A DNA stretch of 64,000 nt from CAYVTD01 sp964454445 (lineage in GTDB: Bacteria > Bacteroidota > Ignavibacteria > Kapaibacteriales > UBA2268), in NCBI GenBank assembly GCA_964454445.1, contig CAYVTD010000007.1, forward strand, positions 12,932 through 76,931, written 5' to 3'. Position 1 is the first letter of the stretch. Each line of letters begins with the position of its first letter. Shown one piece after another: positions 10,401-19,040 of the stretch. The translations under genes and the position numbers were made by a program. The notes under the pieces were generated by a model that saw nothing but the letters and a program-made list of their open reading frames with translations, did no database searches and was not told the origin of the DNA.

Positions 10401-11013
10401 ATGAATTGACGAGCTTGCGAACTTCAACTATTATGTCTTCGACACGGAGCAGATCGTCTTGCACATCTAACAATTTTTTGCTTGCCTCTTTGCGACGCAC
10501 CTTATAGCGAACCACGCCGGCGGCTTCTTCAAGCAAATTTCGTCTTTCTTCGGGCTTGCCGCTCAAGATTGCTTCGACCATCTTTAACTCAATGACCGAA
10601 TAAGAATTAGCCCCTAAGCCAGTATCCATAAACAAATCGACAATATCGCGCAAGCGGCATTGTGTGTTATTCAGCAGATATTGGCTTTCACCATTGCGAA
10701 ATAGGCGCCTGGTAATGGTAACTTCTGTATATTCAAGAGGGAGTTTGCCTTTGTTGTTTTGCAATGTTAGCGAGACTTCCGCCATTCCCAATGGCTTGCG
10801 GCTCCGCGTTCCGTTAAAAATAACATTTTCCATCAAGTCGGAGCGTAAAACGGCAGTTTTTTGTTCACCAAGAGCCCAACGAATGGCATCGACAACATTT
10901 GTCTTACCGCAACCGTTAGGTCCAACGATAGCAGAGATACCTTCGGTAAAATTAAATAATATCTTTTGTGCAAAAGATTTAAAACCAACAAGCTCGAGTT
11001 TTGAGAGATACAT
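7483..11013 (-). CDS. smc: Chromosome segregation protein SMC
   Basis: 1176 aa, the full family length. The SMC dimer is the ATPase core of bacterial condensin and organises and segregates the nucleoid. Walker A is at residues 31-38 (GPNGCGKT) in the N-terminal head. Long coiled coils (about 165-500 and 670-1010) flank a hinge (about 500-665, with GEKSLLSELAGV and LYRGGSVTK). The C-terminal head has the signature LSGGEKT followed by Walker B ILDEVDAPLD. MukB-like features are absent. ScpA and ScpB are not nearby. No truncation or frameshift is seen. Confidence 0.98.
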   Translation of the reverse strand: MYLSKLELVGFKSFAQKILFNFTEGISAIVGPNGCGKTNVVDAIRWALGEQKTAVLRSDLMENVIFNGTRSRKPLGMAEVSLTLQNNKGKLPLEYTEVTITRRLFRNGESQYLLNNTQCRLRDIVDLFMDTGLGANSYSVIELKMVEAILSGKPEERRNLLEEAAGVVRYKVRRKEASKKLLDVQDDLLRVEDIIVEVRKLVNSLNRQAIKTKRYNDLLEHLKQTDLEVLKYHFLTQNSLLLDREEQIAKVKTDKENKEVGLNAAEANLNELEKKQSQIEKEYMLARDKESELNADIAQKSKDIAVLQEKVLSLRDKQRRINIDLENLKIEIENTTQNLDDTSKNRELVKIALENNIEELAESNDKKAQASKKVDALRENANVNNRQIIALENKLNSLKQGEKKLTERKTSIEKKIVADAENIVSLKKDILNLEYNLQEKSIAETKLGDEIIEIENRLKTAQERQESLQMKLDEIRNLISDAEREYNSKKSSLELLTGLIDSDETTKYLLKEQKWAPAGEKSLLSELAGVDESYRLAINAALGEATQYFVVDKRSDADYAIALLQASDKGKATFLCRDSIPNIPKPVDAPCQDGYSGWASELIRVDETIRSAVRAIAPRTLVVKDFALALQAVESGVTETAVTLKGELISKVGLYRGGSVTKTEGRTIGKKERIQKLKVEIDALDKKLGIQRDNFNQIKNELSEININSINAELRSKEAEKNSFVQELSRLKYRRESIENNINLLEKNNKGLSDEIETIEKDMVVGNEEMVKISSDLAIFRNELQHTKNDLAQAGKIYEQIADASRKLELQSVRLKSEAENLEKDILRLENIKQNAINKIENESIEFQKAEGDIVVLVKMIDSYIVELERIKKENEEATAKRKYLAEQLDSLQEQLQSYSDDLKRLREAYSATVDNLHKYELQLSEHSTQRRHIVAKAQEKYTVDFEKETVALEESFSIDAATTLLNNIKDKLASLGNVNFLALEEYEKEKERLEFYENQMKDLSDSEKNLQETIEEINRNAEQQFLTTFEEINKNFQTLFKTLFGDEGEANLQLAEGNLLESDIEIMAKPPGKRPHIIEMLSGGEKTLIAIALLFAIYLVKPSPFCILDEVDAPLDDNNIDKFLQLIRRFSVETQFLIVTHNKRSMSAADTLYGITMQEEGVSKVVSARLAGIDV

Positions 11014-11090
11014 TTATTTTCTTAATAAGAGTTTTTTCTATTTCTTCATTCAAGAGAACCACAAATATAGAAAAAAAGTTCGTATTTCTG

Positions 11091-11828
11091 TTAATCTACT
11101 TTTGGCTTCTCGAACAAGCTGTCATCTAAATCAATGTTGAACTCGAACTTCTCGTATATCATAATCTGGAATGTTTGTCCCTGGACATGGACTTCAACGG
11201 CATGAGGGACCATTATGCCATTTTCACGGCTATAATTCTTAAGAAACACTTCACCAGGAATCTTTTGTGGTGCACCAAGATCGAGCATTACATCTGACTT
11301 TATAACAACATTCTCTTTTGGGTCCACATAAATAATCTTTTCATCATCTTTCTCAATAACCTTTAACTTATACACATCGACATCATCGACTTGATCATCG
11401 GTTAGATAGATAATTTTTGTACCTTTTTCTTTGTAATTATCGAAATCTGATTTTAGAATATCATTTTCAATGAATTTAGCTACTTCCTCATTATCCATTT
11501 TTTCTGGAGCTTTATCTCCTTTCATCTGATTATAACTCCAGCCCTCATTTCCATTATAGGTGGCAATATATTTTTGTAATGTTGAATTGATAGTTCTCTC
11601 AGATCTATATTTGTTTGGTTTTTTGAACATCATATCCATACTTGCTTCGATTTGCATCATCGGCACCATCATAGTCCCTTCCACCCGCCAGGAAGTTATT
11701 TTGTCGATATCCACATCTTTTGCGTGGTTTGCCACGATCTTGGCGATAATTTCTTCTGCTTCATCGTCTTGGGAATAAACAGGTAAAAACATTAATATTG
11801 CGGCAAAAATTGATAAAAACAGCTTCAT
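11091..11828 (-). CDS. LolA-like outer-membrane lipoprotein-sorting protein family, exported
   Basis: 245 aa. Residues 1-19 are a signal peptide (MKLFLSIFAAILMFLPVYS). The mature part is beta-rich with the pattern of LolA-like proteins of the FCB group: a helix EEIIAKIVANHA, the strand WRVEGTMMVPMMQIE, FKKPNKYRSE, and a final lysine-rich strand region. It is predicted to be periplasmic and to carry a lipid or lipoprotein in a half-open barrel. It lies 77 nt upstream of smc and 54 nt downstream of thyX on the same strand. True LolA (lipoprotein chaperone) versus a paralogue of unknown cargo cannot be separated here. Confidence 0.7.
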   Translation of the reverse strand: MKLFLSIFAAILMFLPVYSQDDEAEEIIAKIVANHAKDVDIDKITSWRVEGTMMVPMMQIEASMDMMFKKPNKYRSERTINSTLQKYIATYNGNEGWSYNQMKGDKAPEKMDNEEVAKFIENDILKSDFDNYKEKGTKIIYLTDDQVDDVDVYKLKVIEKDDEKIIYVDPKENVVIKSDVMLDLGAPQKIPGEVFLKNYSRENGIMVPHAVEVHVQGQTFQIMIYEKFEFNIDLDDSLFEKPKVD

Positions 11829-11882
11829 AACAACATCCTTTTTAATTATTGATTAAATATATTATTTATTTCTAGCTAATTA

Positions 11883-12734
11883 TTACAACTCATTCTTATG
11901 TGATAATTTTTCTAATTTCGCTAGGAACTCTCTTTTTTCTCTACCTTTTAAACCTAATTCTTCAATTTCTTCTTCTGATAGTTTATTCTCAGTGAGCATT
12001 TTTCCTAAAGCATTCAATTCTATTCTTGAGAAGAAAATGCTATTTAACATATAATCTTCAAAAGCTTCGTAAGCAAGTGGCACAATATATTTTATTATCT
12101 CAGCCATCTGTTTGGCATAAACACGAATTTCATATTGGGCGTGTTCGTCGAGACGCAACTTTAAAAAATGAAAGAGATTGTGAAGGTCGATTTTCCAATA
12201 CCATTCTGTATAAGTGGAAAGCGGCAGATTGATTCTTGCAATTTCGCGAGCCAAATCCTGATCTAACAGCGTTTCATATTCCTTAAAGAGAATAGATTGA
12301 ATCTCGCTCATCTTATTTAAAATTTCTTCCGACAATGCTTCATCAAGTACATCGTCGGAGCGTCCCTGTTTGTTCTGCAAGCTTTGCTTCCTTATCTGCT
12401 CAGTTTCCGGCAAATAAAACTCGTTTCTCATTTCAGAGTATCTGCCGCTGTATTCATTCACGTTCGCAGTGCGGTGCCGTATCCACTGCCTTGCAACAAA
12501 AATCGGTAACTTGACGTGAAACTTAAACTCGACCATCTCAAAAGGTGAGGTATGACGATAACGCATTAGATAACGTATCAAGCCGCGATCCTCACTTACA
12601 TTTTTCGTACCTTTACCATAAGAAACGCGGGCAGCTTGCACGATTGCCTCGTCACTACCCATTACATCAACCAGCCTGACAAATCCTTTATCGAGCAGCT
12701 TGTATTCTTTGCCTATTATTTCTTCTTTATTCAA
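11883..12734 (-). CDS. thyX: Flavin-dependent thymidylate synthase
   Basis: 283 aa. It makes dTMP from dUMP using methylene-tetrahydrofolate and FADH2, replacing the unrelated ThyA. The ThyX signature is intact: RHR at residues 86-88 followed by TANVNEYSGRYSE, with the conserved Ser96 and Arg98. Further blocks HTSPFEMVEFKFHVKLPIFVARQW and LNLFHFL-type helices (here LHNLFHFLKLRLD) also match. The C-terminal about 50 residues are charged and helical, somewhat longer than minimal ThyX proteins. It is the first gene of the minus-strand run thyX-LolA-smc-ispH. Confidence 0.97.
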   Translation of the reverse strand: MNKEEIIGKEYKLLDKGFVRLVDVMGSDEAIVQAARVSYGKGTKNVSEDRGLIRYLMRYRHTSPFEMVEFKFHVKLPIFVARQWIRHRTANVNEYSGRYSEMRNEFYLPETEQIRKQSLQNKQGRSDDVLDEALSEEILNKMSEIQSILFKEYETLLDQDLAREIARINLPLSTYTEWYWKIDLHNLFHFLKLRLDEHAQYEIRVYAKQMAEIIKYIVPLAYEAFEDYMLNSIFFSRIELNALGKMLTENKLSEEEIEELGLKGREKREFLAKLEKLSHKNEL

Positions 12735-12889
12735 GCTATATCAGTTAAAAAATATCAAATTTAGCAAAAATTGTTTTATATAAAAACCTTTTTCTGCGAT
12801 TTAATATTATTAAAATTATTAAATTGCAACCTAACTACAAACATTAACGTATAGATATTAAGCTTGTTACTTTTTTTTAGAGAATTATT

Positions 12890-13570
12890 ATGAAAACACG
12901 AATTACAATAGGAATAATAATTATAATCATCGGTATAGGTATGCTTTTAGATCGCATTAGCGGCTGGAGCTTTTGGGGTGCAATTGGAGATTGGTGGCCC
13001 ATTATTCTCGTGATTATTGGGCTTGTAAATATCACTAAAAGCCGATCTTCAATAACATTCGGAATAATAATGATATTTATTGGGTCCTTGTTATTGAGTA
13101 GCAATTTAGATTTAATTCCTCTAAAATTTTGGGATATGTTTTGGCCTCTCTTGCTAATTTTATTGGGAATAGCCCTGTTAACGCGCTATCAGATCAGTCG
13201 CAGGTCAAAATTTAAAGACAAAATTGATATATTCACAATATTTGGTAGTGCCGAGGAACATATCACTACTGATGAGTTTACAGGTGGCAACATATTGACA
13301 GTATTTGGCGGATGCGATATCGACCTAAGCGAATCTATGCTAAACATCGAAGGGGCTAATCTTGATTTATCTGCAGTTTTTGGTGGTATTCAAGTAATTG
13401 TCCCAACCGATTGGAAGATAAAAACAAAAGGTATTCCTTTGTTTGGCGGAATGTCTAACAACACAGAAGCAAGCATTGAGAAAGATGCGCTTTCGCCTGT
13501 TTTAAACATCAATTACACAGTGATTTTCGGTGGTGTCGAAATTACAAATAAGAAAAAGAAATACAGATAA
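12890..13570 (+). CDS. LiaF-like four-helix membrane protein
   Basis: 226 aa. Four hydrophobic helices lie in the first about 105 residues (two pairs: about 4-22 and 30-47, then 58-75 and 80-100), followed by a soluble beta-rich domain. Short motifs repeat in that domain: FTIFGS, LTVFGGCDID, SAVFGGIQVIVP, PLFGG and VIFGGVEI. This matches the 'cell wall-active antibiotics response / LiaF-like' family (LiaI-LiaF transmembrane region plus beta-solenoid C-terminus). In Firmicutes LiaF restrains an envelope-stress kinase; here no LiaRS-type pair is adjacent, so only membrane localisation is inferred. It is divergent from thyX. Confidence 0.8.
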   Translation: MKTRITIGIIIIIIGIGMLLDRISGWSFWGAIGDWWPIILVIIGLVNITKSRSSITFGIIMIFIGSLLLSSNLDLIPLKFWDMFWPLLLILLGIALLTRYQISRRSKFKDKIDIFTIFGSAEEHITTDEFTGGNILTVFGGCDIDLSESMLNIEGANLDLSAVFGGIQVIVPTDWKIKTKGIPLFGGMSNNTEASIEKDALSPVLNINYTVIFGGVEITNKKKKYR

Positions 13571-13674
13571 AAAAACATTAAAATGCCTTATACGTCTTAT
13601 TTTTATCCTTTTATTTATGCTATTTAGCTATTTATTTAATTTGTTTAGAACCGGAATTACATAAAAAGTAAATA

Positions 13675-14115
13675 ATGAGACAAATATTCGACAGAATTTT
13701 CAGAATTGCAAGATCATACTCAGATTCTCAAAAATTTGACGCTAAACATTATGACATCAATGGTGATGATGCTCTAAGAGCAGCAATCGACGAGCTTGAT
13801 AAGGAAAGAAATACAAAAAAAGAAAATAATAATTTCTATAAGAAACAATCTCGACAGAACAACGAGAAGAAACAATCGGATAATAGTCAGAAAACAGACA
13901 CTGACCTCGATTTGAAATCTGCATCTGCAACTCTGGGCATTAGTGAACAGGCAACAATCGAGCAGATAAAAGCTGCATATAAACAAAAAATAAGACAATA
14001 CCATCCCGATAAGGTTCAAAATCTTGGTGAAGATATTAGAGAAGTAGCTGCAAAAAAAACAATTGAGATAAACGTTGCTTATCAATTCTTTAAAAAATTA
14101 AGAGGTTTTAATTAA
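13675..14115 (+). CDS. J-domain co-chaperone with C-terminal J domain
   Basis: 146 aa. The C-terminal 65 residues form a J domain with the invariant HPD at residues 110-112 (QYHPDKV) after a helix rich in Lys and Gln. That makes it a likely stimulator of DnaK ATPase. The N-terminal 80 residues are polar and probably disordered (Asn/Lys/Gln-rich), and no zinc or substrate domain of DnaJ is present. C-terminal placement of the J domain recalls DjlA-type proteins, but the TerB domain and membrane anchor are missing. The client is unknown. It ends 37 nt before the rhodanese gene. Confidence 0.85.
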   Translation: MRQIFDRIFRIARSYSDSQKFDAKHYDINGDDALRAAIDELDKERNTKKENNNFYKKQSRQNNEKKQSDNSQKTDTDLDLKSASATLGISEQATIEQIKAAYKQKIRQYHPDKVQNLGEDIREVAAKKTIEINVAYQFFKKLRGFN

Positions 14116-14152
14116 AAATTCTCATATTAAAATTGTGTATTTAAATGAAAAA

Positions 14153-14899
14153 ATGAAAAATCTGTTTAAAGAAATATTCTGGATAATAGCCTTGGCATCT
14201 TTTATTGCTTTGATTTATAATTTTGCTTCGAAAAGATCTATTCCGCTTATTCCCAAAACATTAGAAGAACAAACGGTCTCAAATGATGAATTGCTAGCTG
14301 GTATTGATGACAATTCGCATAGCAATGATCAATTAAACGATATAGATTCAAATGCAATTAATTCAAATTTAATCAATAAAAGTAATAGCACCGAGAATTT
14401 TGCCAACAAAAAAGATACTTCGACTGATAGTTCTAAAACATCAAAAGACTCTCAGGAAAAAAAAGATCTCCAGCAAACAAATACTGAAAAGAACGATCTT
14501 GCAAGCAAAAGCAATCCAAAGATCAACCCCTCGACACAATCCGAACAAGAACCGACTGATTTAAAATTTGTAACTTACAAACAAGTAAAGCAACTTGTTG
14601 GAAAACCAGGTGTTCAATTTATCGACGCAAGAAGCAGCGAATTTTTTACCGATGGCACCATTGGCAACTCTATTAATCTTCACCCCTGGAAAGATGGGAT
14701 GCCATTCATCGACAATAATGTAATCCTAAAACTCCAAAGAAACCTGACATACATTGTATTTTGCACAGGAGGCACCTGCACCGACAGCCACGAGATAGCA
14801 GAAAGAATGCTTCAACTTGGTTTTACAAAGGTTTATGTCTATTACAATGGCTACGATGAATGGGAAAAATTTGAAAAAATCAATAGACCTGGCTCATAA
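14153..14899 (+). CDS. Membrane-anchored rhodanese-like protein
   Basis: 248 aa from the ATG at 14153; an in-frame GTG at 14135 would add six residues, and neither has a clear ribosome site. Residues about 4-22 form one transmembrane anchor. A 110-residue low-complexity Ser/Asn/Lys/Asp linker follows, then a rhodanese domain (about 135-245) with IDARSSEFF, the predicted active-site Cys204 in FCTGGTC, and a YYNGYDEW end. Such domains carry persulfide sulfur or act in phosphate-like binding. The anchor and linker suggest a domain held on the periplasmic side; that is inference. It ends 30 nt before the sigma-54 activator. Confidence 0.85.
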   Translation: MKNLFKEIFWIIALASFIALIYNFASKRSIPLIPKTLEEQTVSNDELLAGIDDNSHSNDQLNDIDSNAINSNLINKSNSTENFANKKDTSTDSSKTSKDSQEKKDLQQTNTEKNDLASKSNPKINPSTQSEQEPTDLKFVTYKQVKQLVGKPGVQFIDARSSEFFTDGTIGNSINLHPWKDGMPFIDNNVILKLQRNLTYIVFCTGGTCTDSHEIAERMLQLGFTKVYVYYNGYDEWEKFEKINRPGS

Positions 14900-14929
14900 T
14901 AAAATTATTCCCTCTCAGGAGTCATTCAA

Positions 14930-16132
14930 ATGGAGCAATTAGATAACAACTCTCATATTAATAATTTATTGGAATTTCGTTATGGCATTGTAGGCAATTC
15001 CGAACCGATGGCAAGAGCCAAAGGTTTATTAATGCAAGCTGCTCCAACAAATCTCTCTGTTTTAATTACTGGCGAAACAGGTACAGGCAAGGAAGTTTTT
15101 GCCAATGCGATACACGGACTTAGTGAACGGCGAAAAAAGCAATTAATAAGTGTTAATTGCGGTGCAATACCAGAAACACTTCTCGAATCTGAATTATTCG
15201 GACACGTCAAAGGTGCTTTTACAAGTGCCAACGAAAACCGTAAGGGTTTCTTCGAAGTTGCCGACAAAGGAACGATTTTTTTAGACGAAATCGGCGAAAT
15301 GCCTGTTGGCACTCAGGTCAAACTGCTAAGAGTGCTCGAATCGGGCGAATTTAACAGGCTTGGCAGCACTGAATTAATAAAAGTTGATGTTAGGATAATT
15401 GCCGCTACTAACCGATTGCTCGAAGAAGAAGTTACTGAAGGCAATTTCCGCAAGGATCTCTTCTATCGACTTAAAAATGTTCAAATAATCTTACCTCCCT
15501 TGCGGGATCATCCAGAAGATATTCCTGCTCTTGTTGAATATTTTGGTAAAAAATTCAGCGAATCGCTTTTTTCGGAATATAAAGGTATATCGGACGAGGC
15601 AATTTCAATTTTAAAAAGCAGATATTGGCAAGGCAACGTTCGTGAGCTTAAGAATATGATTGAAACCATACTTACTCTAGAAAAAGCACAATTTATAACT
15701 CCTGAAATCCTGAGAAAGTACATAGCACCTGCCTTGCCTCCTTATCAAGTTGCCGATTTGGAAAAGAACAGAGCTTTGGTTATGAAAATGCCTGAAAAAG
15801 GTAATGAGATCTTCGAGCTTGCCTTGATATTCCGCACACTGCTCGAAATCAAAAATGAAATTGCTGATTTAAAAGGTGAAATATACAAGAATCGCAGAAG
15901 TATTGAAGAAATAAAAGACTCGTTTATACCATTGCAAACTGCTACTTTCGTAACTGATAATGAAAGCCAACATAGTCTGGATTATGAGAAAATAACCCTT
16001 TCCGATATGGAAAAAGATATGATAAAGAAAGCTCTACAACGTTTCGATGGTAATCGTCGCCTCGTTGCCGAACATCTTGGGATTAGCGAGCGAACTCTTT
16101 ACAGAAAGATTGCATACTTAGATATTCAATAG
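14930..16132 (+). CDS. Sigma-54-dependent transcriptional activator (no receiver domain)
   Basis: 400 aa. The AAA+ domain starts almost at the N-terminus: GIVGNS near 19-24, Walker A GETGTGK (48-54), the sigma-54 contact loop GAFTSA (95-100), Walker B IFLDEIGEM, and the arginine-finger region FRKDLFYRL. A helical spacer (about 265-345) leads to a Fis-type HTH (ALQRFDGNRRLVAEHLGISERTLYRK). There is no N-terminal receiver or PAS, so it either takes partner-protein input or is constitutive. AGGAG-like CTCAGGAG precedes the ATG. It could drive the sigma-54-type promoter before the flagellar operon at 38.04 kb, but that link is untested. Confidence 0.95.
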   Translation: MEQLDNNSHINNLLEFRYGIVGNSEPMARAKGLLMQAAPTNLSVLITGETGTGKEVFANAIHGLSERRKKQLISVNCGAIPETLLESELFGHVKGAFTSANENRKGFFEVADKGTIFLDEIGEMPVGTQVKLLRVLESGEFNRLGSTELIKVDVRIIAATNRLLEEEVTEGNFRKDLFYRLKNVQIILPPLRDHPEDIPALVEYFGKKFSESLFSEYKGISDEAISILKSRYWQGNVRELKNMIETILTLEKAQFITPEILRKYIAPALPPYQVADLEKNRALVMKMPEKGNEIFELALIFRTLLEIKNEIADLKGEIYKNRRSIEEIKDSFIPLQTATFVTDNESQHSLDYEKITLSDMEKDMIKKALQRFDGNRRLVAEHLGISERTLYRKIAYLDIQ

Positions 16133-16165
16133 AAATAACAACTTTAAAACTAATAATAAATAAAA

Positions 16166-16188
16166 GAGCCGCTTAGGGGGTGCGGCTC
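16166..16188. terminator. GC-rich hairpin after the sigma-54 activator gene
   Basis: GAGCCGC at 16166-16172 pairs perfectly with GCGGCTC at 16182-16188 around a 9-nt loop, 34 nt after the activator stop. There is no adjacent T-run, so it is an atypical terminator or an mRNA 3'-end stabiliser. Confidence 0.4.
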
Positions 16189-16280
16189 AAGGATCTGTAC
16201 TGAAAATAAGAGGGTAATAATTGTTACGACACTTATAATACGTTTTTTTTATCAAAAAGTTACAAAAATTTTTATAAAAT

Positions 16281-16943
16281 ATGAATAAAAAAAATAAATC
16301 TTATTTCCCGGTTTTAATTGATCTAACTCAATATAAATCCCTCGTAATCGGAGGCGGCAGCATTGCTACACGCAAAGTGCTGAATTTGCTTGAGTTTGGA
16401 GCTAGACCAGATATCATTTCTCCCGAAATTATTGATGAACTTGCCTCATTAATCGTATCGAACGATTTAATCCATAAAAAAAGAAAATATGAAGTTGGCG
16501 ATGCCAATGATTATAATCTCATTTTTTCTGCCACAGGCGATAAACAATTAGACGAATTGCTCAAAGAAGAATGCTACGGAACTGGATCCCTTCTTAATAT
16601 AGCAGATGTGCCACAACTATGCAATTTTATAATGCCAGCTACTATAAAAAGAGGTAGTTTCACCTTTTCCATTGCTTCTCAAGGCGAATCGCCCTTCATG
16701 GTCAAGCATTTACGAAAAAAATTGAGTGCCGAATTGCCTGCAAACCTCGAAAAGATTTCCGAATTAGCCTCAGAACTTCGCGAAAGGATGTTCGAAGAAA
16801 ACATTTATGATAAAGTTAACCAAAGAGAAGAATTAATCAAAGATTTTCTTTCAATTGACTGGTATGAACTACTCGATAAAATTGATATCGAAGAAGCAAA
16901 AATGATAGTCGAAACAATGATACTCGAATATGTTAACGATTAA
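16281..16943 (+). CDS. Precorrin-2 dehydrogenase / sirohydrochlorin ferrochelatase family (siroheme synthase N-terminal domain)
   Basis: 220 aa, the size of stand-alone Met8p/SirC-type proteins. It opens with YFPVLIDL and has the Rossmann fingerprint VIGGGSIATRKV that binds NAD+, followed by the CysG-N segment NIADVPQLCNFIMPA and the SIASQGESPFMVKHLRKKL helix region. It oxidises precorrin-2 to sirohydrochlorin and may insert iron to make siroheme. The methyltransferase that supplies precorrin-2 is the CobA-HemD fusion at 34.65-36.2 kb, so the pathway is split across two loci. Whether it also chelates iron cannot be read from the motifs. Confidence 0.88.
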   Translation: MNKKNKSYFPVLIDLTQYKSLVIGGGSIATRKVLNLLEFGARPDIISPEIIDELASLIVSNDLIHKKRKYEVGDANDYNLIFSATGDKQLDELLKEECYGTGSLLNIADVPQLCNFIMPATIKRGSFTFSIASQGESPFMVKHLRKKLSAELPANLEKISELASELRERMFEENIYDKVNQREELIKDFLSIDWYELLDKIDIEEAKMIVETMILEYVND

Positions 16944-17075
16944 TAACTCTTTTATTTATTAAATTTATATAATTAAATAGAATTTGGGAATGAAGTATTT
17001 ATATCCTAAATTTGCAGAGTCTGTTCTCGCATTTTTTATTTATATATATTTTTTATAAACTAATAGGTGAATTCA

Positions 17076-18959
17076 ATGAAAAATAAAATGTTGATTGATT
17101 TCCTCAAGGAAATTGAACTTTTCAAAGACCTGGAGGATGATGAAATAGCGAAAGTTGCAGAGATTACTGAATCAAAAATGTATGTGAAAGATGAATATTT
17201 GTTTATTCAAAACAATCCACGCACTCATTTATTTTTGATAAAATCGGGTAAAATTGATTTGCTAAAAGTTACATCTTGGGGCAAGGAAAAACTTATTAAT
17301 AGCTTTGGAAGTTTAGACTTTATTGGAGAAGGTTCTTTAATGGACGACTATCCACATTCGACATCGGCTCGCATTGGTGAAGATGCTTTGATTATTTCAA
17401 TTGAACGTGGCAAATTCAATGCTATGCTCGATGAAAATCCTCAACTAGTAGTTAAAATACTATCTCGCGTTTCAAGAGTTATATCAAGAAGAATGCGCCA
17501 AGCGACAAACCAAGTTGTTGATGCCGCCGCACAATACATATCAGGCCGCACTCGAATTGAGCATGATCTTCTTGGCGAGCGTAAAGTGCCTTATGAATTT
17601 TATTATGGAATACAAACCCTTCGCGGACTGGAAAATTTCAACATTACAGGCGTTTCAATCAATCATTATTCAATGCTTATTGTCGCCCTTGCTCAAGTTA
17701 AGCTCGCTTGTGCTAATGCAAATTACGATTTGGGCTTGCTGACACCTGCTGTTCATTCAGCAATTGCAGCAGCTTGTGAAGAGATTATTAATGGCAAATG
17801 GCATACGCACTTTGTTGTCGATATGGTGCAAGGAGGAGCAGGCACTTCGACAAATATGAACGCAAACGAAGTCATTGCCAATCGTGCTTTAGAGATTATG
17901 GGGTATGAAAAAGGGCAATATGAGCATTGTCATCCCAACAATCATATTAACCTTTCCCAATCTACTAATGATGTCTATCCTACTGCTCTGAAAATTGCTT
18001 TTATCTATAAAAATCAAAAGCTTATCAAATGGTTAAAGGAATTGATTCAGTCATTTAACAACAAAGCCAAGGAGTTTTCGCATATAGTTAAAATGGGCAG
18101 AACTCAGTTGCAAGATGCTGTCCCCATGACTTTAGGTCAGGAATTCGAGACTTATGCGGTAACTCTTGAAGAAGAGGTGCGCCGGCTTGAAGAAAATGCC
18201 AGATTATTCCTTGAAGTCAATCTTGGCGGTACTGCCATCGGCACAGGTATAAATGCTGACCCCAAATATAGGGAACGCGCAATTTATCACTTGTGGGAAA
18301 TTACCTCCTTACCCGTAAAGCTTGCTCCAAACCTTGTCGAAGCTACTCAAGACACTGGTTCTTTTGTTATGTTTTCCTCTGCAGTTAAACGACTCGCTGT
18401 AAAGCTATCCAAGATCTGCAACGATTTACGTCTTTTAAGTTCGGGTCCACGATCTGGTTTCAACGAAATCAATTTACCAAAGATGCAACCTGGTTCATCT
18501 ATAATGCCCGGAAAAGTTAATCCCGTTATCCCTGAAGTAGTTAATCAGATTGCTTTCCGTGTCATAGGCAATGATCTCACGGTTACTCTCGCTGCTGAAG
18601 CTGGCCAGTTGCAATTAAATGTTATGGAACCAATCATAGCTCAAGCTATTTTCGAATCTCTCGATATGCTTAAAAATGGTATTGGAACCCTGAAATACCG
18701 TTGTGTCGATGGCATCACTGCCAACGAGAATCGCTGCCGCGAGTATGTCGAAAACAGCATTGGACTTGTTACTGCCTTGGTTCCAACCCTAGGTTACGAA
18801 AAATGCAGTGCTTTAGCTACAGAAGCACTTGAAACGGGTAAAAGCTTATATGATTTAGTACTTGAAAATGATTATTTAACCAAAGAGCAACTTGACAAAT
18901 TGCTTTTGCCTGAAAACATGCTTCATTCCCAAGAAATGAGAAGCATGATTAATCATTAA
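17076..18959 (+). CDS. aspA: Aspartate ammonia-lyase with fused N-terminal cyclic-nucleotide-binding domain
   Basis: 627 aa from the ATG at 17076, chosen because AGGTGA sits 5 nt upstream; an in-frame GTG at 17067 would overlap that site. Residues about 8-125 are a CRP/CNMP-type beta-roll (LFLIKSGKIDLL, GEGSLMDDYPHSTSARIG). The phosphate-cassette Arg of cAMP-binding proteins appears replaced (HSTSA where RSA is usual), so the ligand is uncertain. Residues about 155-627 are aspartase: GGAGTSTNMNANEV, HCHPNNHINLSQSTND and the lyase signature GSSIMPGKVNP, followed by AAEAGQLQLNVMEP as in E. coli AspA. It interconverts aspartate with fumarate and ammonia. Ordinary AspA is about 470 aa, so the extension is the novelty. 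Confidence 0.94.
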   Translation: MKNKMLIDFLKEIELFKDLEDDEIAKVAEITESKMYVKDEYLFIQNNPRTHLFLIKSGKIDLLKVTSWGKEKLINSFGSLDFIGEGSLMDDYPHSTSARIGEDALIISIERGKFNAMLDENPQLVVKILSRVSRVISRRMRQATNQVVDAAAQYISGRTRIEHDLLGERKVPYEFYYGIQTLRGLENFNITGVSINHYSMLIVALAQVKLACANANYDLGLLTPAVHSAIAAACEEIINGKWHTHFVVDMVQGGAGTSTNMNANEVIANRALEIMGYEKGQYEHCHPNNHINLSQSTNDVYPTALKIAFIYKNQKLIKWLKELIQSFNNKAKEFSHIVKMGRTQLQDAVPMTLGQEFETYAVTLEEEVRRLEENARLFLEVNLGGTAIGTGINADPKYRERAIYHLWEITSLPVKLAPNLVEATQDTGSFVMFSSAVKRLAVKLSKICNDLRLLSSGPRSGFNEINLPKMQPGSSIMPGKVNPVIPEVVNQIAFRVIGNDLTVTLAAEAGQLQLNVMEPIIAQAIFESLDMLKNGIGTLKYRCVDGITANENRCREYVENSIGLVTALVPTLGYEKCSALATEALETGKSLYDLVLENDYLTKEQLDKLLLPENMLHSQEMRSMINH

Positions 18960-18984
18960 AATAAATTTCAAGCAATACAAAATC

Positions 18985-19020
18985 AAAAGGGCTTCACTTT
19001 CTTTTAGCGAAGCCCTTTTT
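18985..19020. terminator. Bidirectional Rho-independent terminator between aspA and nuoN
   Basis: AAAAGGGCTTC (18985-18995) pairs with GAAGCCCTTTT (19009-19019), giving a G/C-rich stem flanked by A- and T-runs. It can therefore end both the plus-strand aspA transcript and the minus-strand nuo operon. Confidence 0.9.
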
Positions 19021-19040
19021 ACTTTTTTTTAAACCCTATT

